DNA from: CAZQRP01 sp964596125
GTDB taxonomy: Bacteria > Chloroflexota > Dehalococcoidia > GIF9 > UBA5629
Assembly: GCA_964596125.1 (NCBI GenBank)
Contig: CAZQRP010000002.1
Location: forward strand, 185,291 to 249,290
Direction of reading: 5' to 3'
DNA: 64,000 bases
The notes under the pieces were generated by a model. That model worked only from the letters and a program-made list of their open reading frames with translations, was not told the origin of the DNA and did not search any database. Below, piece after piece: positions 9,569 through 18,950 of this stretch (its first letter is position 1; each line of letters starts with the position of its first letter). The translations under genes and the position numbers were made by a program.

Positions 9569-10678
9569 ATGAAAATAAAAAAAGGCATGACACTAACGGT
9601 ATTTGCAATTATAGTGCTGGTATTAACTCTTAGCATTGCAGGCTGTGCCAAACCAGCGCCAGCGCCAGCACCGGCACCGGCGGCACCAGCACAAGCTCCC
9701 ACACCACAGCCAACACCGCACGCTGAGGTACATCTTGAATTCGGTACTCAACATAAGAATTCGAAAGAATTCATCACGTTGATGGCGTTGAATACCATGT
9801 TACAGGAAGAACATCCCTGGCTAAGACTGACAGCGTCGGAAACAATAACTTCCGTGGAGAGAGTCACGACGGCTGATGGACTGCCACCGGAGAGACGGAA
9901 GAACGCGCTTTGGACGGATGCATTGATGGGGCTAAGAGCAACAATGCTTGGCATAAAACCGATACCAAAGCCATTTCCAAACATAAGATTGGTGATGGCT
10001 TTTCCTCATACCTATAAGGGTCAGACTCTCCCTACATGGGACTCTAGTATAAACCGCCTGGAGGATTTACGAGGCAAAAAGGTAGCCACCTTTCCCAAAG
10101 GAAGCAGTATAGTATGGCTCACCGAGTTTATGTTCCGAGACTGCAACAGTGAGGACCTCTGGAACAGTATCGACTGGCTGTATACACAACCTTCTAAGTT
10201 CAAGGATGCATATCTTTCCAAGCAGGTAGTGGCCTATGTCTGCGGTATCACGATTATGGGAGACAAGTACACCTATGCTATTAAGGAAGAGGAATTGCGC
10301 GCTGCAGCAAAAACACTGCACTGGCTCGACATAACCAAGGAGGAGGTTGACAAGGGAAATCGAGAGAGCACGTTCCTGAAGCTTGGCTGGCAGCAGGTAC
10401 CAAAAGATGGAGTTCATCCAGGGGAACCGGATCGGCCTATCGGGACGGCAACATGGGCTACCGGAATGGTCTGCTGGGACGAGGCTGACGAAGAAACAAT
10501 ATATGAATTGGTCAAATTTGTTGACCAGCATAACGGAGCACCTTTCGATAAAGTTTTGCCCCCAGGCTGGGGCAGTTATGTCGGTGGATCGGCTATGTAC
10601 ACCATTGCTACGCCCTGGGGCATAGAGTGGCATCCGGGCGCCATGAAATACTATAAAGAGGTCGGATACGCAAAATAA
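9569..10678 (+). CDS. TAXI-family TRAP transporter solute-binding lipoprotein
   Basis: 369 residues. It begins with a lipoprotein signal peptide (charged start, hydrophobic stretch, lipobox LSIAGC with Cys26) and a proline/alanine-rich spacer of about 25 residues that tethers the domain to the outer membrane face. The body has the TAXI-type periplasmic binding-protein look, including LEDLRGKKVATFPKGSS. TRAP systems take up carboxylates with sodium or proton gradients. The fused permease gene follows 277 bp later. Placed between decarboxylase modules, it probably imports the aromatic or other carboxylate that they process (inference). Start ATG follows AAAGGAG. Confidence 0.85.
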   Translation: MKIKKGMTLTVFAIIVLVLTLSIAGCAKPAPAPAPAPAAPAQAPTPQPTPHAEVHLEFGTQHKNSKEFITLMALNTMLQEEHPWLRLTASETITSVERVTTADGLPPERRKNALWTDALMGLRATMLGIKPIPKPFPNIRLVMAFPHTYKGQTLPTWDSSINRLEDLRGKKVATFPKGSSIVWLTEFMFRDCNSEDLWNSIDWLYTQPSKFKDAYLSKQVVAYVCGITIMGDKYTYAIKEEELRAAAKTLHWLDITKEEVDKGNRESTFLKLGWQQVPKDGVHPGEPDRPIGTATWATGMVCWDEADEETIYELVKFVDQHNGAPFDKVLPPGWGSYVGGSAMYTIATPWGIEWHPGAMKYYKEVGYAK

Positions 10679-10821
10679 CGTGGTAGACCTTGTGTACAGT
10701 GAGGTATTATGTAGTATCTGACCGTACGCAAATCACGCTTCCTGGTAAGAAGCAATATGGCTACAAGCGAAAAGAGCGATTGAGAAGTCCGAGAGGATAG
10801 CGGCAATCAGAAACCGAACAG

Positions 10822-10873
10822 CAGTGCTGGTAGAGTTGCTGGCTATGCATACCAACAGCTTCCGCCAGCACTG
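10822..10873 (+). promoter_or_regulatory. Long-loop hairpin between TRAP binding protein and permease
   Basis: Inverted repeat CAGTGCTGG (10822-10830) / CCAGCACTG (10865-10873). It sits in the 277-bp gap inside the transporter operon. It has no T-tail. It could lower permease expression relative to the binding protein or protect the upstream mRNA end. Confidence 0.45.
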
Positions 10874-10955
10874 TAGCTAGTAGCCAAGAGTAGCTGGCAC
10901 CCGGCCCGGTGTTTCATAGCTGGAATTGGTTTAACTGGTTACAGGAGCGATCTAG

Positions 10956-12845
10956 ATGGGAACAAAACGAGTACTGGCTATCACAACATTGGTACTGGTC
11001 CTGAGTCTGGTGCTACTGCAATGGATAATAGTTTACCAACCATTCATTGGGCCGTACCAGTACATTAACCTGTTTCTGGGATACTGTCTGCTGATAGTTT
11101 ACTTGTCCGCACTGCAGCAGAGCACCAGATTTTGGTATCTGAAGCTGGTACCAATAATATTATCTCTGGTAGCAATCGGCTATGTAGCTGTTTTCGCTGA
11201 CGATTTAGTAGAGAGAGCTGGTTTGCCTACTACCGCCGACCTGGTCATCGGTGCCATCCTCGTTATTGTGGTACTGGAAGGAGTCAGACAAAGGTTCGGG
11301 CCAGTTTTACCGATAATCGCCCTGGTCTTTATTGGGTATGCTTTCTTTAGCCCGTATTTACCTCCGCCATTCTATCATCATCCAATTGCGCCCGGTAAGA
11401 TAATAACCTGGCTGTCTATCGGGTTTTATGGTGTTTACGGACGCATTTTCTACATAGGTGCATCTATTGTCTTTTATTTCATGATTTTCGGGGTGCTTGT
11501 CCAAACCTGCGGTGCCGGGGCTTTTTTTACAGAGGTTGGTAAGATGATAGGCAGAAATGTACGTTCCGGACCGGCAGCCTTAGCGGTGACCGGTAGCTCT
11601 TTAATGGGCTCGATAACGGGTAGCGCCGCAGCTAATGTTGTTGTCACCGGTTCAGTTACTATACCGGCAATGAAAAAGGTTGGATTTAGCCCGGACGTAG
11701 CCGGCGCGATTGAATGCGTGTCCTCGAATGGTGGAACAATTATGCCTCCGGTAATGGCGGGGATTGCTTTCATCATGTCCGATTTTGCTGGCATTACCTA
11801 TCTTCATGTATGTGGACTGGCACTCATCCCGGCTATTTTATACTACGTGTCGGTGTTCTTCAGCGTACAGTGCTACGCCCTCAAAAACCATATCGCCCCA
11901 TGGACTGAGAGGGTGGACTATAAATTGATGCTGCGGCGGATGCCCCTTTTTATCATTCCTATAGCCGTCATCCTGGGTATTCTGGTACAAGGTTTCTCTC
12001 CAACTATCGCCGCATTCTGGGCTGTGCCAGCTTTGGTTGGCTTGAGCCTGATAGATAAGGAGACCCGCCCCGGAGTGGGCAAGCTGGTCGATGGACTTGC
12101 TGAAGGCACTAAATTAGCTGCGGAAATTGCATTAACCTGTGCCTTGATAGGCATATTTATAAGCGTCATGGACTTAACCGGACTCGACCTTATACTTGCT
12201 CGCTCGGTACAATTGTGGAGTGGTGGCCATCTCATCATCGCGTTGTTGATCGCTATGGCAGTAGCCGTGATCCTGGGAGCCGGAACGTCTTCCGTAGCAA
12301 CCTACATCATACTGGCATTTACGCTCACGCCGATATTCATTAATATGGATATTGATGTCAAGATCGCTCACCTTCTGGCCCTGTTTTGGGCTCAGCTCGG
12401 TCATATCACTCCGCCAGTGGCCGTTAGTGCCATACCGGCAGCGGCCCTGTCTGGAGGTACCTACCTGAAAACAGCATGGCAAGCCACGAAGTTCGGAATA
12501 CCTTCTTTTGTCATACCACTTATGTTCGTTTACCAAACAGCGATCGCAGGCCAGTTTTCAGAAACGCCCCTCATTATGGGGATAGCTGCAATAGTGATCG
12601 CTGCACTAACGCTCGTCACTATAAATATTCTAATATATAGCTGCTACCTTACCAGACTTACCTCAATAGAAAGAGCGCTCGCTGCTGGCTCGCTGGTCGG
12701 CTTTGTCGGATTCATCTTTTTCCAAAGCAATATATGGGCATTTGCCGGAGGTCTGATCTGCTTTGCACTGCTAACATTGTTTCAGTGGCATAGAGGCAGT
12801 ATGTCCCGGGAAAAACGGGGGACGACAATAAATGACTCGAGTTGA
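10956..12845 (+). CDS. TRAP transporter fused permease (DctQ/DctM-type, TAXI system)
   Basis: A 629-residue multi-pass inner-membrane protein. The first ~130 residues form a four-helix DctQ-like part, and the remainder is the large DctM-like transport domain with about 12 membrane segments. Typical permease signatures are the Gly/Ser-rich LAVTGSSLMGSITGSAAANV segment near residue 210 and the second GAGTSSVATYIILAF segment near 445, which correspond to the ion/substrate-binding hairpins. This fused form is characteristic of TAXI systems and matches the TAXI lipoprotein immediately upstream. The Shine-Dalgarno GGAGCG is 8 bp before the ATG. It converges with the minus-strand amidohydrolase at 12953. 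Confidence 0.9.
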   Translation: MGTKRVLAITTLVLVLSLVLLQWIIVYQPFIGPYQYINLFLGYCLLIVYLSALQQSTRFWYLKLVPIILSLVAIGYVAVFADDLVERAGLPTTADLVIGAILVIVVLEGVRQRFGPVLPIIALVFIGYAFFSPYLPPPFYHHPIAPGKIITWLSIGFYGVYGRIFYIGASIVFYFMIFGVLVQTCGAGAFFTEVGKMIGRNVRSGPAALAVTGSSLMGSITGSAAANVVVTGSVTIPAMKKVGFSPDVAGAIECVSSNGGTIMPPVMAGIAFIMSDFAGITYLHVCGLALIPAILYYVSVFFSVQCYALKNHIAPWTERVDYKLMLRRMPLFIIPIAVILGILVQGFSPTIAAFWAVPALVGLSLIDKETRPGVGKLVDGLAEGTKLAAEIALTCALIGIFISVMDLTGLDLILARSVQLWSGGHLIIALLIAMAVAVILGAGTSSVATYIILAFTLTPIFINMDIDVKIAHLLALFWAQLGHITPPVAVSAIPAAALSGGTYLKTAWQATKFGIPSFVIPLMFVYQTAIAGQFSETPLIMGIAAIVIAALTLVTINILIYSCYLTRLTSIERALAAGSLVGFVGFIFFQSNIWAFAGGLICFALLTLFQWHRGSMSREKRGTTINDSS

Positions 12846-12952
12846 AAATTGACCCGCCCCCGCTTAAATTGTGCAACAGTAGTCTATCCGAACATACACA
12901 TTCTTCAGATAACCGTATTCTCTTCATGTCTTCTATTTTGACTAAAATCTGA

Positions 12953-13975
12953 TCAGGTTACGTTCTTAGACTGGATTTCGTGGGGCAAACGCAAAATCTT
13001 TCTGGCATTGTCCTCGAATATTTTTTGTTTATCAGAATCCGGGATGTCCATTTCCTCTACGGATCGTATTGTTGCGCTTATCATTTCATCCCCTACTGGA
13101 CCACCATAAGGCATATCAGTCCCAAAAAGCAAATGGTCGGCACCGAAGAAAGCATAGCCGCACATAAGCCCCGGCATACTACCATATAAGGCCGTATCAT
13201 TATAGAACATCCGAAAATATTCAATAGTATTTTTGCTGCCATCTACTGTGAGATTTTTTCTCGCTTCTCTCTTGTCATCAGTATCGCCATAACCGTAGAA
13301 TACGGTAATCCTCTGCTCCAAAGAAGGGACCATGCCGCCACAATGGTGGGTGATAAATTTTAAAGTAGGATATCTCTCCAGTACTCCGCTAAATACCAAG
13401 CGCGCCATGGCCAGTGTTGTTTCGTAGGGCCATCCAAACGTACTATACAATTGATAGAGCGATCGTTCTTCATTGACATAGTCTGGAATCTGTGCTTCCC
13501 TGGTAGGATGAATCCAGATAGGCAAATCGTACTGAGCCATCTTTTCATAAAGAGGAATAAACTCTGGCATATCCAGAGGCTTCCCGTTAATCGGTGTCCG
13601 GATTAGCACGCCTTTTAATCCTAGATCTTTGATCGCCCTGTCAGTTTCTTCCAGCGCTGCATCCATATTGTTCATTGGTAAAATTGCGACAGCGGCGATA
13701 AATCTGTCTGGGTATTTCACAATAAGTTCAGCCATCTCATCATTAGCTATCCTGGCTAAATCAGGACTGTCTTTAGGCCCTGCAACGGCTTCTATAGGGG
13801 TAAAACTAACAGTCAGCACCTGGACGTAACTATCGTACTTATCCATCATTCGAAACCTGAGATCAAGGTCAGTGAGCATAGTGCGTCCTACCATTCGTTG
13901 TGGCATAGGAAAATTTTTATAAATTGTGTTACCGTATTTCGCGGTTAGAATGTGAGCATAACTATCTATTTTCAT
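12953..13975 (-). CDS. Amidohydrolase-2 family protein with altered metal motif (Y-x-H)
   Basis: A 340-residue TIM-barrel hydrolase/decarboxylase of the ACMSD/gamma-resorcylate decarboxylase clan. Late-strand motifs are present: LPIWIHPTRE (metal His), FITHHCGGMVP (catalytic His) and LLFGTDMPYGG (metal Asp). The N-terminal motif is IDSYAHI, so the first ligand position, His in ACMSD or Glu in resorcylate decarboxylases, is Tyr6 here. The second ligand His8 is kept. It may still bind one metal with fewer ligands, or be non-catalytic. Start ATG is supported by AAGGAGG upstream on the minus strand. It stands at the end of a minus-strand block with a flavoprotein and a second amidohydrolase. Confidence 0.8.
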   Translation of the reverse strand: MKIDSYAHILTAKYGNTIYKNFPMPQRMVGRTMLTDLDLRFRMMDKYDSYVQVLTVSFTPIEAVAGPKDSPDLARIANDEMAELIVKYPDRFIAAVAILPMNNMDAALEETDRAIKDLGLKGVLIRTPINGKPLDMPEFIPLYEKMAQYDLPIWIHPTREAQIPDYVNEERSLYQLYSTFGWPYETTLAMARLVFSGVLERYPTLKFITHHCGGMVPSLEQRITVFYGYGDTDDKREARKNLTVDGSKNTIEYFRMFYNDTALYGSMPGLMCGYAFFGADHLLFGTDMPYGGPVGDEMISATIRSVEEMDIPDSDKQKIFEDNARKILRLPHEIQSKNVT

Positions 13976-14258
13976 TCTCTTATAACCTCCTTTTCATTGT
14001 TTGAAACTGTGATAATAGATCTGGCTTCTCGTACTCCATGTGTAATTGAGCACACTCGTGCTCTTGATAACTTGGCCTTAGAGGACGAGTGGAAACGGTT
14101 AACCGATTATGCTCTTTGCTGACAGTTAACATCATAGAGAGTTATCCTTTTCCAATACTTATAGGTTCAACATGTAAGATTCCTGGATTTTTCACTTCAC
14201 GAAAATACTGTGGGATCAAAGCTGACCTCATGTGATTTATGCCACGTTATTCTCGCGA

Positions 14259-15932
14259 TCACATGCGTCTAGGTTCACGCCAGTTAAACACTGGCCTACC
14301 ATTTTCCAATTTCATGATAAGAAATTTATTCATTTCATCGTTTACTTCCGGGTAGTCAACACGAGCAAATGTTTCCCGTTTCGTTACCCTGCTCTCTTTT
14401 CTTTCCAGGGCACAGAGTATTACTGCTTCGCCTATATCCATTATATTAAGTGCCTCAATGCAATGCATTAGCTCATGAGGATTCCTGGCCGCTAGCGTCC
14501 CGAGGGCTCTTTTCCTGATCTTTCTCAAATTTGCCAGTCCTTGCTGCAGCAGAGTCTCATAGCGAACATTCCCCGCGTAATGATTTATCAAATCTTGACA
14601 TGCCACCAGGGCCTCCTTCCAATTAGCGCCATATGCCCGATTTATAATCTCCTGATACGTAGTCCTCTTCTCTTCGATGAATGACCATACAACCTTAATA
14701 TCCTCAGAATCATGCCCGGTAGCAAATGTAGCTGCTGACTCACCAGAGATCCAACCAATGACAAAGGCCCCAGGTGAAACGCCACGCTTTACATTCCCAA
14801 CTATGTCTCCAGCAGCAAATAGTCCGCTGATATTTGTTTCACCCTTAGGATTAATGACCAGCCCGCCTCTCACTCCTAGCTCGTAGAAGGTAAATTCAAC
14901 TTTATCTTTCCGAGGATCAATCCCCATTTCTTTCATATGGTCAAGTAATGCTGTGTTCCCTTCATTGGACAATCCCCATTCCATATATGCGAGGTCCTCC
15001 TCTGAAATACTGGAACAATTCATGAGAATAGGAGCTCTCCCTTCTTTATATGCCTTAATCATGTCAGCCGGAGACTCAACTGACAAATCGACCTTTTTGG
15101 GATCAGCCACAGCTTTGACTTCTCCAAGTGGGTTGCCTTTGGCATCCTCTATCACTCCTATCCAGGTCCCTCGACCTGCCTTGCAGAAGTTCTTGGGACC
15201 ACTATGTCTATATAAGAACTCCAGGCCTGTCACTTCGGCTCCGGCTCGATACGCCAAGGCGACCCCATCACCGGTGCAACATGGAGAATCACAACGGTTA
15301 TACTCCCACGACGTGGAGCCAGGAAACAATCGCGACACGCCGCCAGTTGTCAACACCACTGCTTTGGTTAAAAATATGAAGAATTTCTGCTCCCTCACGC
15401 TCAACCCAATTGCCCCAACCATTCTTGCGTCGTAATAAAGTGAATCTGTAATCATAATCCTATTGGCTACTTTTATCCCTCTTCTAAGAAGCTCTTTTGT
15501 AAACAGAACCTTTTGATCTCGGCCGGCCCAATGAAGAAAGGTGGGAACCCTGTGAATCTTTTTGACATAATCGTACTCTCCCTTTGTTTTAAAAGGTAAG
15601 CCCCAGCTTTCCATCTCTTTAATTCTTTTCGCTATGTTAGAGGCAATAGTTCGGATTAAATCCTGGTCTTGTAATTCCCCTAATCTATCAACATGGTCTT
15701 CGACCAGTTGTTCGACGGTGTACCCCATAGGTTTGTGCACCTCAGGCATATATGACCAGGTATGATCAACTCCGGTCGCAGCGTTCCCACTACGTCGCAC
15801 ATGTGCTTTTTCGACTAGTAAAACATTCCCTGCACCAACGATCTCGCCAGCTCTAATGGCTGCCATACAACCAGCTAGGCCACCTCCTACGATCAAAATG
15901 TCAGTTCTGACTATTTCTTGCTCCAGTTTCAT
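14259..15932 (-). CDS. FAD-dependent oxidoreductase, AprA/fumarate reductase flavoprotein-like (copy 2)
   Basis: About 557 residues. ILIVGGGLAGCMAAIRAGE at the N-terminus is the Rossmann FAD-binding motif, RRSGNAATGVDH is the flavin-contact region, and the C-terminal domain has NISGLFAAGDIVG. It is closer to the flavoprotein at 22949 than to the one at 5827: both share the WGLPFK/WGIHMK, GDGxAxAYRAGAE and HSGPK/WSGPK segments. Unlike the other two it has no ferredoxin gene beside it, so it may use the ferredoxin of another module. Start chosen is ATG at 15932, since GGGGTGA lies just upstream; a GTG six bases earlier is possible. It is co-directional with amidohydrolase genes on both sides. 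Confidence 0.83.
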   Translation of the reverse strand: MKLEQEIVRTDILIVGGGLAGCMAAIRAGEIVGAGNVLLVEKAHVRRSGNAATGVDHTWSYMPEVHKPMGYTVEQLVEDHVDRLGELQDQDLIRTIASNIAKRIKEMESWGLPFKTKGEYDYVKKIHRVPTFLHWAGRDQKVLFTKELLRRGIKVANRIMITDSLYYDARMVGAIGLSVREQKFFIFLTKAVVLTTGGVSRLFPGSTSWEYNRCDSPCCTGDGVALAYRAGAEVTGLEFLYRHSGPKNFCKAGRGTWIGVIEDAKGNPLGEVKAVADPKKVDLSVESPADMIKAYKEGRAPILMNCSSISEEDLAYMEWGLSNEGNTALLDHMKEMGIDPRKDKVEFTFYELGVRGGLVINPKGETNISGLFAAGDIVGNVKRGVSPGAFVIGWISGESAATFATGHDSEDIKVVWSFIEEKRTTYQEIINRAYGANWKEALVACQDLINHYAGNVRYETLLQQGLANLRKIRKRALGTLAARNPHELMHCIEALNIMDIGEAVILCALERKESRVTKRETFARVDYPEVNDEMNKFLIMKLENGRPVFNWREPRRM

Positions 15933-16061
15933 ATTCACCCCATTTTTTATCTAGCCTTTACTCTATAGTCTATAACTATGTTATTACTGTGATATCTGCT
16001 TTTCCTGATCGCATAATCTTGAGACACATAGTTCATGATTAGTTACCCAGCCTGCAATAGT

Positions 16062-17030
16062 CTACAACCTCAGTAGTCTAGCAGCAGCTCCACCCAGCAT
16101 TGCATCGATATCATCCTCGGACAGGTCGAGTTTCCTGATCTTTTCGACATAACCTCTAACGCCCTGCGGGTTGCCTTCATAGTTCCATGGCCAGTCAGTG
16201 CCAAACACTAATCTCCTAGGGCTGATATTTGTCAGGGCACATCTTGCTGCATCAATTCCGGCTTCTCGGCCAGCCATGTTGAAATAGAGTTTATTGAAAT
16301 ACTCTGTCCATGGCTTGTTTATAAGTGGTACGCCTTGATAAAATTTTTCGCCCAAATAGTCCGTATAAATATCAACACGCTCCTTCACTGCTGATATTCC
16401 TCCGCCGAAATGGTTCATTATGAATACTAAATCAGGAAAGTCTTCCAAGATACCTCCCAGACAGACACGTAAAACGGCAGCACACATGTCAAATTCCCTG
16501 GCTATAACATAATAAAGGGCATAAGGAGCACGAAGAGCATCAAAACCAGGGGGATCACCCTCTATGTGCACGTCGACAGGTATTCTTAACTCTGAAACTT
16601 TCTCATAAAAAGGCCATAGTTCTCTGGAATCTAAAGTACGTCCCTCGATGCGCGCCTGAATATGTACCCCTTTCATTCCCAATTCATTAATTGCCCGTTC
16701 CATTTCCTCAAACGCGGCAGCACCCCCAAGTGGTAGTGTTATAGCGAAGCCGACAAACCGCTTGGGATTTTCTCTTACTACTTTCGCACAAAAATCGTTC
16801 CATTCTCTAGCCTCATCCAGGTCATTGCACATATTTGTAGTCAGCACTGCCATGTCTATACCGGCCTCATCCATGAAACGTAAATGACTATCAACTCGTG
16901 CAGCTTCCCAGGATCCTTTGATTTGCACCTTTCCTTCCTTATCCCAGCCACGACCAATCTTGTCTGATTTAGATCCCCTCCTCCGCAACTGCCCCTCCGT
17001 TGATAAATGATGTTCAAAATCAATTATCAT
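16062..17030 (-). CDS. Amidohydrolase-2 family decarboxylase-like protein (ExH type), copy A
   Basis: 322 residues. The N-terminal metal motif is IIDFEHHL, that is Glu6-x-His8. This is the ExH form seen in gamma-resorcylate/2,3-dihydroxybenzoate-type non-oxidative decarboxylases rather than the HxH of hydrolases. Remaining ligands are visible: IPVDVHIEG (His), FIMNHFGGG (His) and VFGTDWPWN (Asp). A metal-dependent decarboxylase or hydrolase of a hydroxyaryl carboxylate is therefore likely. It is a clear paralogue of the protein at 24963, sharing VSELxIPxDVHI, PDLVFIMNHFGGG, YFNxLYFNMAGREAG and LDLxEDDIDAMLGG. Start ATG has AGGAGG upstream. It is the first gene of the minus-strand block. Confidence 0.84.
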   Translation of the reverse strand: MIIDFEHHLSTEGQLRRRGSKSDKIGRGWDKEGKVQIKGSWEAARVDSHLRFMDEAGIDMAVLTTNMCNDLDEAREWNDFCAKVVRENPKRFVGFAITLPLGGAAAFEEMERAINELGMKGVHIQARIEGRTLDSRELWPFYEKVSELRIPVDVHIEGDPPGFDALRAPYALYYVIAREFDMCAAVLRVCLGGILEDFPDLVFIMNHFGGGISAVKERVDIYTDYLGEKFYQGVPLINKPWTEYFNKLYFNMAGREAGIDAARCALTNISPRRLVFGTDWPWNYEGNPQGVRGYVEKIRKLDLSEDDIDAMLGGAAARLLRL

Positions 17031-17524
17031 GATTATTCACCTCCTGTAGATAGTACTTGTTCCACTCCTTTCAAAATAGTTTCAACTAGGCAAAAGTGTA
17101 CACCAGACATGACTTCTAGTCTAATCCTGAGCCTCACCGCTTAATTACTTTCGCCCCTCCTCTTAAAAAATGATATGGTTATGGCTTCATACCATAGATG
17201 AGGAAACCAGGATTTAAACGGTCAGTAAATATACATGCCTAAACAGACACCAGTAGACTAAAGAAAACCAAGTTCTTTTAAAGCTATGGAGCTGCTGTCA
17301 TGAAGAATAGCAAGTCCTCTAATCAGGGTATATGCCCCACCGGGCTAAGAGATGTCCAGGATTGAAAGGGATTAAAGAATTTTAAAATAGCTTTAGCAAA
17401 GGACAGCTTAGCTTCCTGAGACGGCCAGTATTTAGTTATGCCATAAATGCTGATGTAGCACAAAAATCAGTAGTATTATAAAATAACAGCTAAAACTGTC
17501 TACTATTCAATATTCCATACAGAG
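17031..17524. other. Intergenic region, 494 bp, between divergent units
   Basis: No gene found. The stretch separates the minus-strand amidohydrolase block from the plus-strand molybdenum hydroxylase operon and should hold both promoters. None with two good boxes was identified by eye. Confidence 0.5.
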
Positions 17525-17539
17525 ATGAAGGAGGAAGCG

Positions 17540-18412
17540 ATGTATCTGAGTCGCATGCCTAAGTTCGTGTATCATAGTGCCAATAGTCTAGAGGAAGCGT
17601 GTTCATTACTGAGTGAGCACAGAGGTGACACTAAGGTGAAGGCTGGAGGAACAGACCTATTGCCAATGATGAAGCAAAGGACCTTAACTCCACACTATGT
17701 AATAGGACTAAAAAAGATACCCAATATTGATTATATCCATTATGCTGAATCTCAAGGGCTAAGAATCGGGGCGATGGCCACACATCAGACGGTTGCTGAT
17801 TCTCCTCTAGTCAAGGGCGATTTCGATGTTTTAGCTACCGCTTGCGACAAAGTAGGAACTCCTCAGATTAGAAACATGGGGACAATAGGGGGCAATCTGT
17901 GCAACGCTGGACCTTCTGCTGATAGTACTCCTCCATTGCTTGTTCTCGATGCAACAGTTAAATTGCTCAGCTCTCGGGGTGAGCGGCTGGTTACATTGGA
18001 AGACTTCTTTGTTGCTCCCTTCCAAACGGCGCTGTTTGATGATGAGCTACTTGTCGAGATACAGATACCTAAGCCACCATCGCGGAGCGCGGCACGTTAT
18101 AAGTGGATAACCAAGCGATCCGCCGTCGATGAAACCCTGGTAGGCGTAGCTGCTCTCCTGGCACTCGCTCCCACCTCTATGATCTGCACGGAGGTCCGAA
18201 TAGCTCTGTGTTCTATCGCCCCAGTTCCGCTCAGGGCTAAGAAGGCAGAGAACCTGCTCAAAGGTAAGAAAATTACAGCCAAGCTAATTGATGAGGCTGC
18301 TCAGACTGCAGCTAGTGAGACCAGTCCCCGTTCCAGAGCAGAATACAGAAAGAGTATGAGTGCGGTTTTGGTCAAACGTGCCCTGAATGAGGCGCTGGAA
18401 AAAATCAAGTAA
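17540..18412 (+). CDS. Molybdenum hydroxylase FAD subunit (CoxM/HcrB-like)
   Basis: 290 residues forming the FAD-binding subunit of a xanthine dehydrogenase-family enzyme. Motifs are KAGGTDLLPMM (about residue 36) and GTIGGNLCNAGPSAD (about 115), both contacting FAD. It lacks the extra cysteine loop for a [4Fe-4S] cluster found in true 4-hydroxybenzoyl-CoA reductase beta subunits, so electrons probably leave through FAD in the ordinary way. Start is placed at ATG 17540 because the in-frame ATG at 17525 overlaps the ribosome site AAGGAGG that serves 17540. The [2Fe-2S] subunit follows after 11 bp and the molybdenum subunit after that, one operon in medium-small-large order. Confidence 0.88.
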   Translation: MYLSRMPKFVYHSANSLEEACSLLSEHRGDTKVKAGGTDLLPMMKQRTLTPHYVIGLKKIPNIDYIHYAESQGLRIGAMATHQTVADSPLVKGDFDVLATACDKVGTPQIRNMGTIGGNLCNAGPSADSTPPLLVLDATVKLLSSRGERLVTLEDFFVAPFQTALFDDELLVEIQIPKPPSRSAARYKWITKRSAVDETLVGVAALLALAPTSMICTEVRIALCSIAPVPLRAKKAENLLKGKKITAKLIDEAAQTAASETSPRSRAEYRKSMSAVLVKRALNEALEKIK

Positions 18413-18423
18413 AGGTGGACTAT

Positions 18424-18885
18424 ATGAAGCAGATTGTGCAATTAAGAGTAAATGGAGAATTACACGAAATCAATGTCGAACCCCAACGTACCTTAGTAGA
18501 GGTGCTAAGGGATGAGCTAGGGCTGACAGGAACCAAGAAGGGCTGTGATAGGGGCGATTGCGGCAGTTGTACTGTTATTATGGACGGTAAGATTGTGGCT
18601 TCTTGCCTTATCCTCGCCGTGGAAGCCGAGGGTAGTGAAATCACAACTATAGAGGGCTTGGCTGAGGATGACAACCTTCACCCGGTTCAGCAGGCTTTCA
18701 TTGAGCATGGAGCTATTCAGTGTGGATTCTGCACTCCAGGCATGATCCTTTCTGCCAAGGCATTGCTAGATCAGAATCCCAAGCCAACTGAGGAAGAAGT
18801 CAGAAAGGGAATGTCAGGCAATCTCTGCCGCTGCACAGGCTACACCAAGATTATCGAGGCAATATTGGCTGCAGCTGAAAAATAG
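18424..18885 (+). CDS. Molybdenum hydroxylase [2Fe-2S] subunit
   Basis: 153 residues. The N-terminal plant-ferredoxin-like domain binds one [2Fe-2S] cluster through CDRGDCGSC plus a downstream Cys (VASC). The helical C-terminal domain binds the second through CGFCTPG and CRCTGY. All eight cysteines are present. It transfers electrons between the molybdenum centre and FAD. Start is ATG 18424 with AAAGGTGG just upstream; a GTG nine bases earlier overlaps that ribosome site. The length is normal for the family. Confidence 0.92.
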   Translation: MKQIVQLRVNGELHEINVEPQRTLVEVLRDELGLTGTKKGCDRGDCGSCTVIMDGKIVASCLILAVEAEGSEITTIEGLAEDDNLHPVQQAFIEHGAIQCGFCTPGMILSAKALLDQNPKPTEEEVRKGMSGNLCRCTGYTKIIEAILAAAEK

Positions 18886-18950
18886 GAGGTTGCCTGCTAC
18901 CACCCTTGGTACGCAGCGAAGGAAATAACGAGTAGAAGGAGACATAAAAA

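Noticed and set aside
9655..9720. Short GC-rich repeats (CCAGCGCCAGCGCC type) as a CRISPR or minisatellite
   Set aside because: They encode the Pro/Ala-rich linker of the TAXI lipoprotein; no spacer structure and no cas genes are present.
14953..15435. Plus-strand open frame of 160 codons opposite the flavoprotein at 14259
   Set aside because: It lies entirely antisense to a gene with clear FAD motifs and shows no family similarity; similar antisense frames elsewhere were left out for the same reason.
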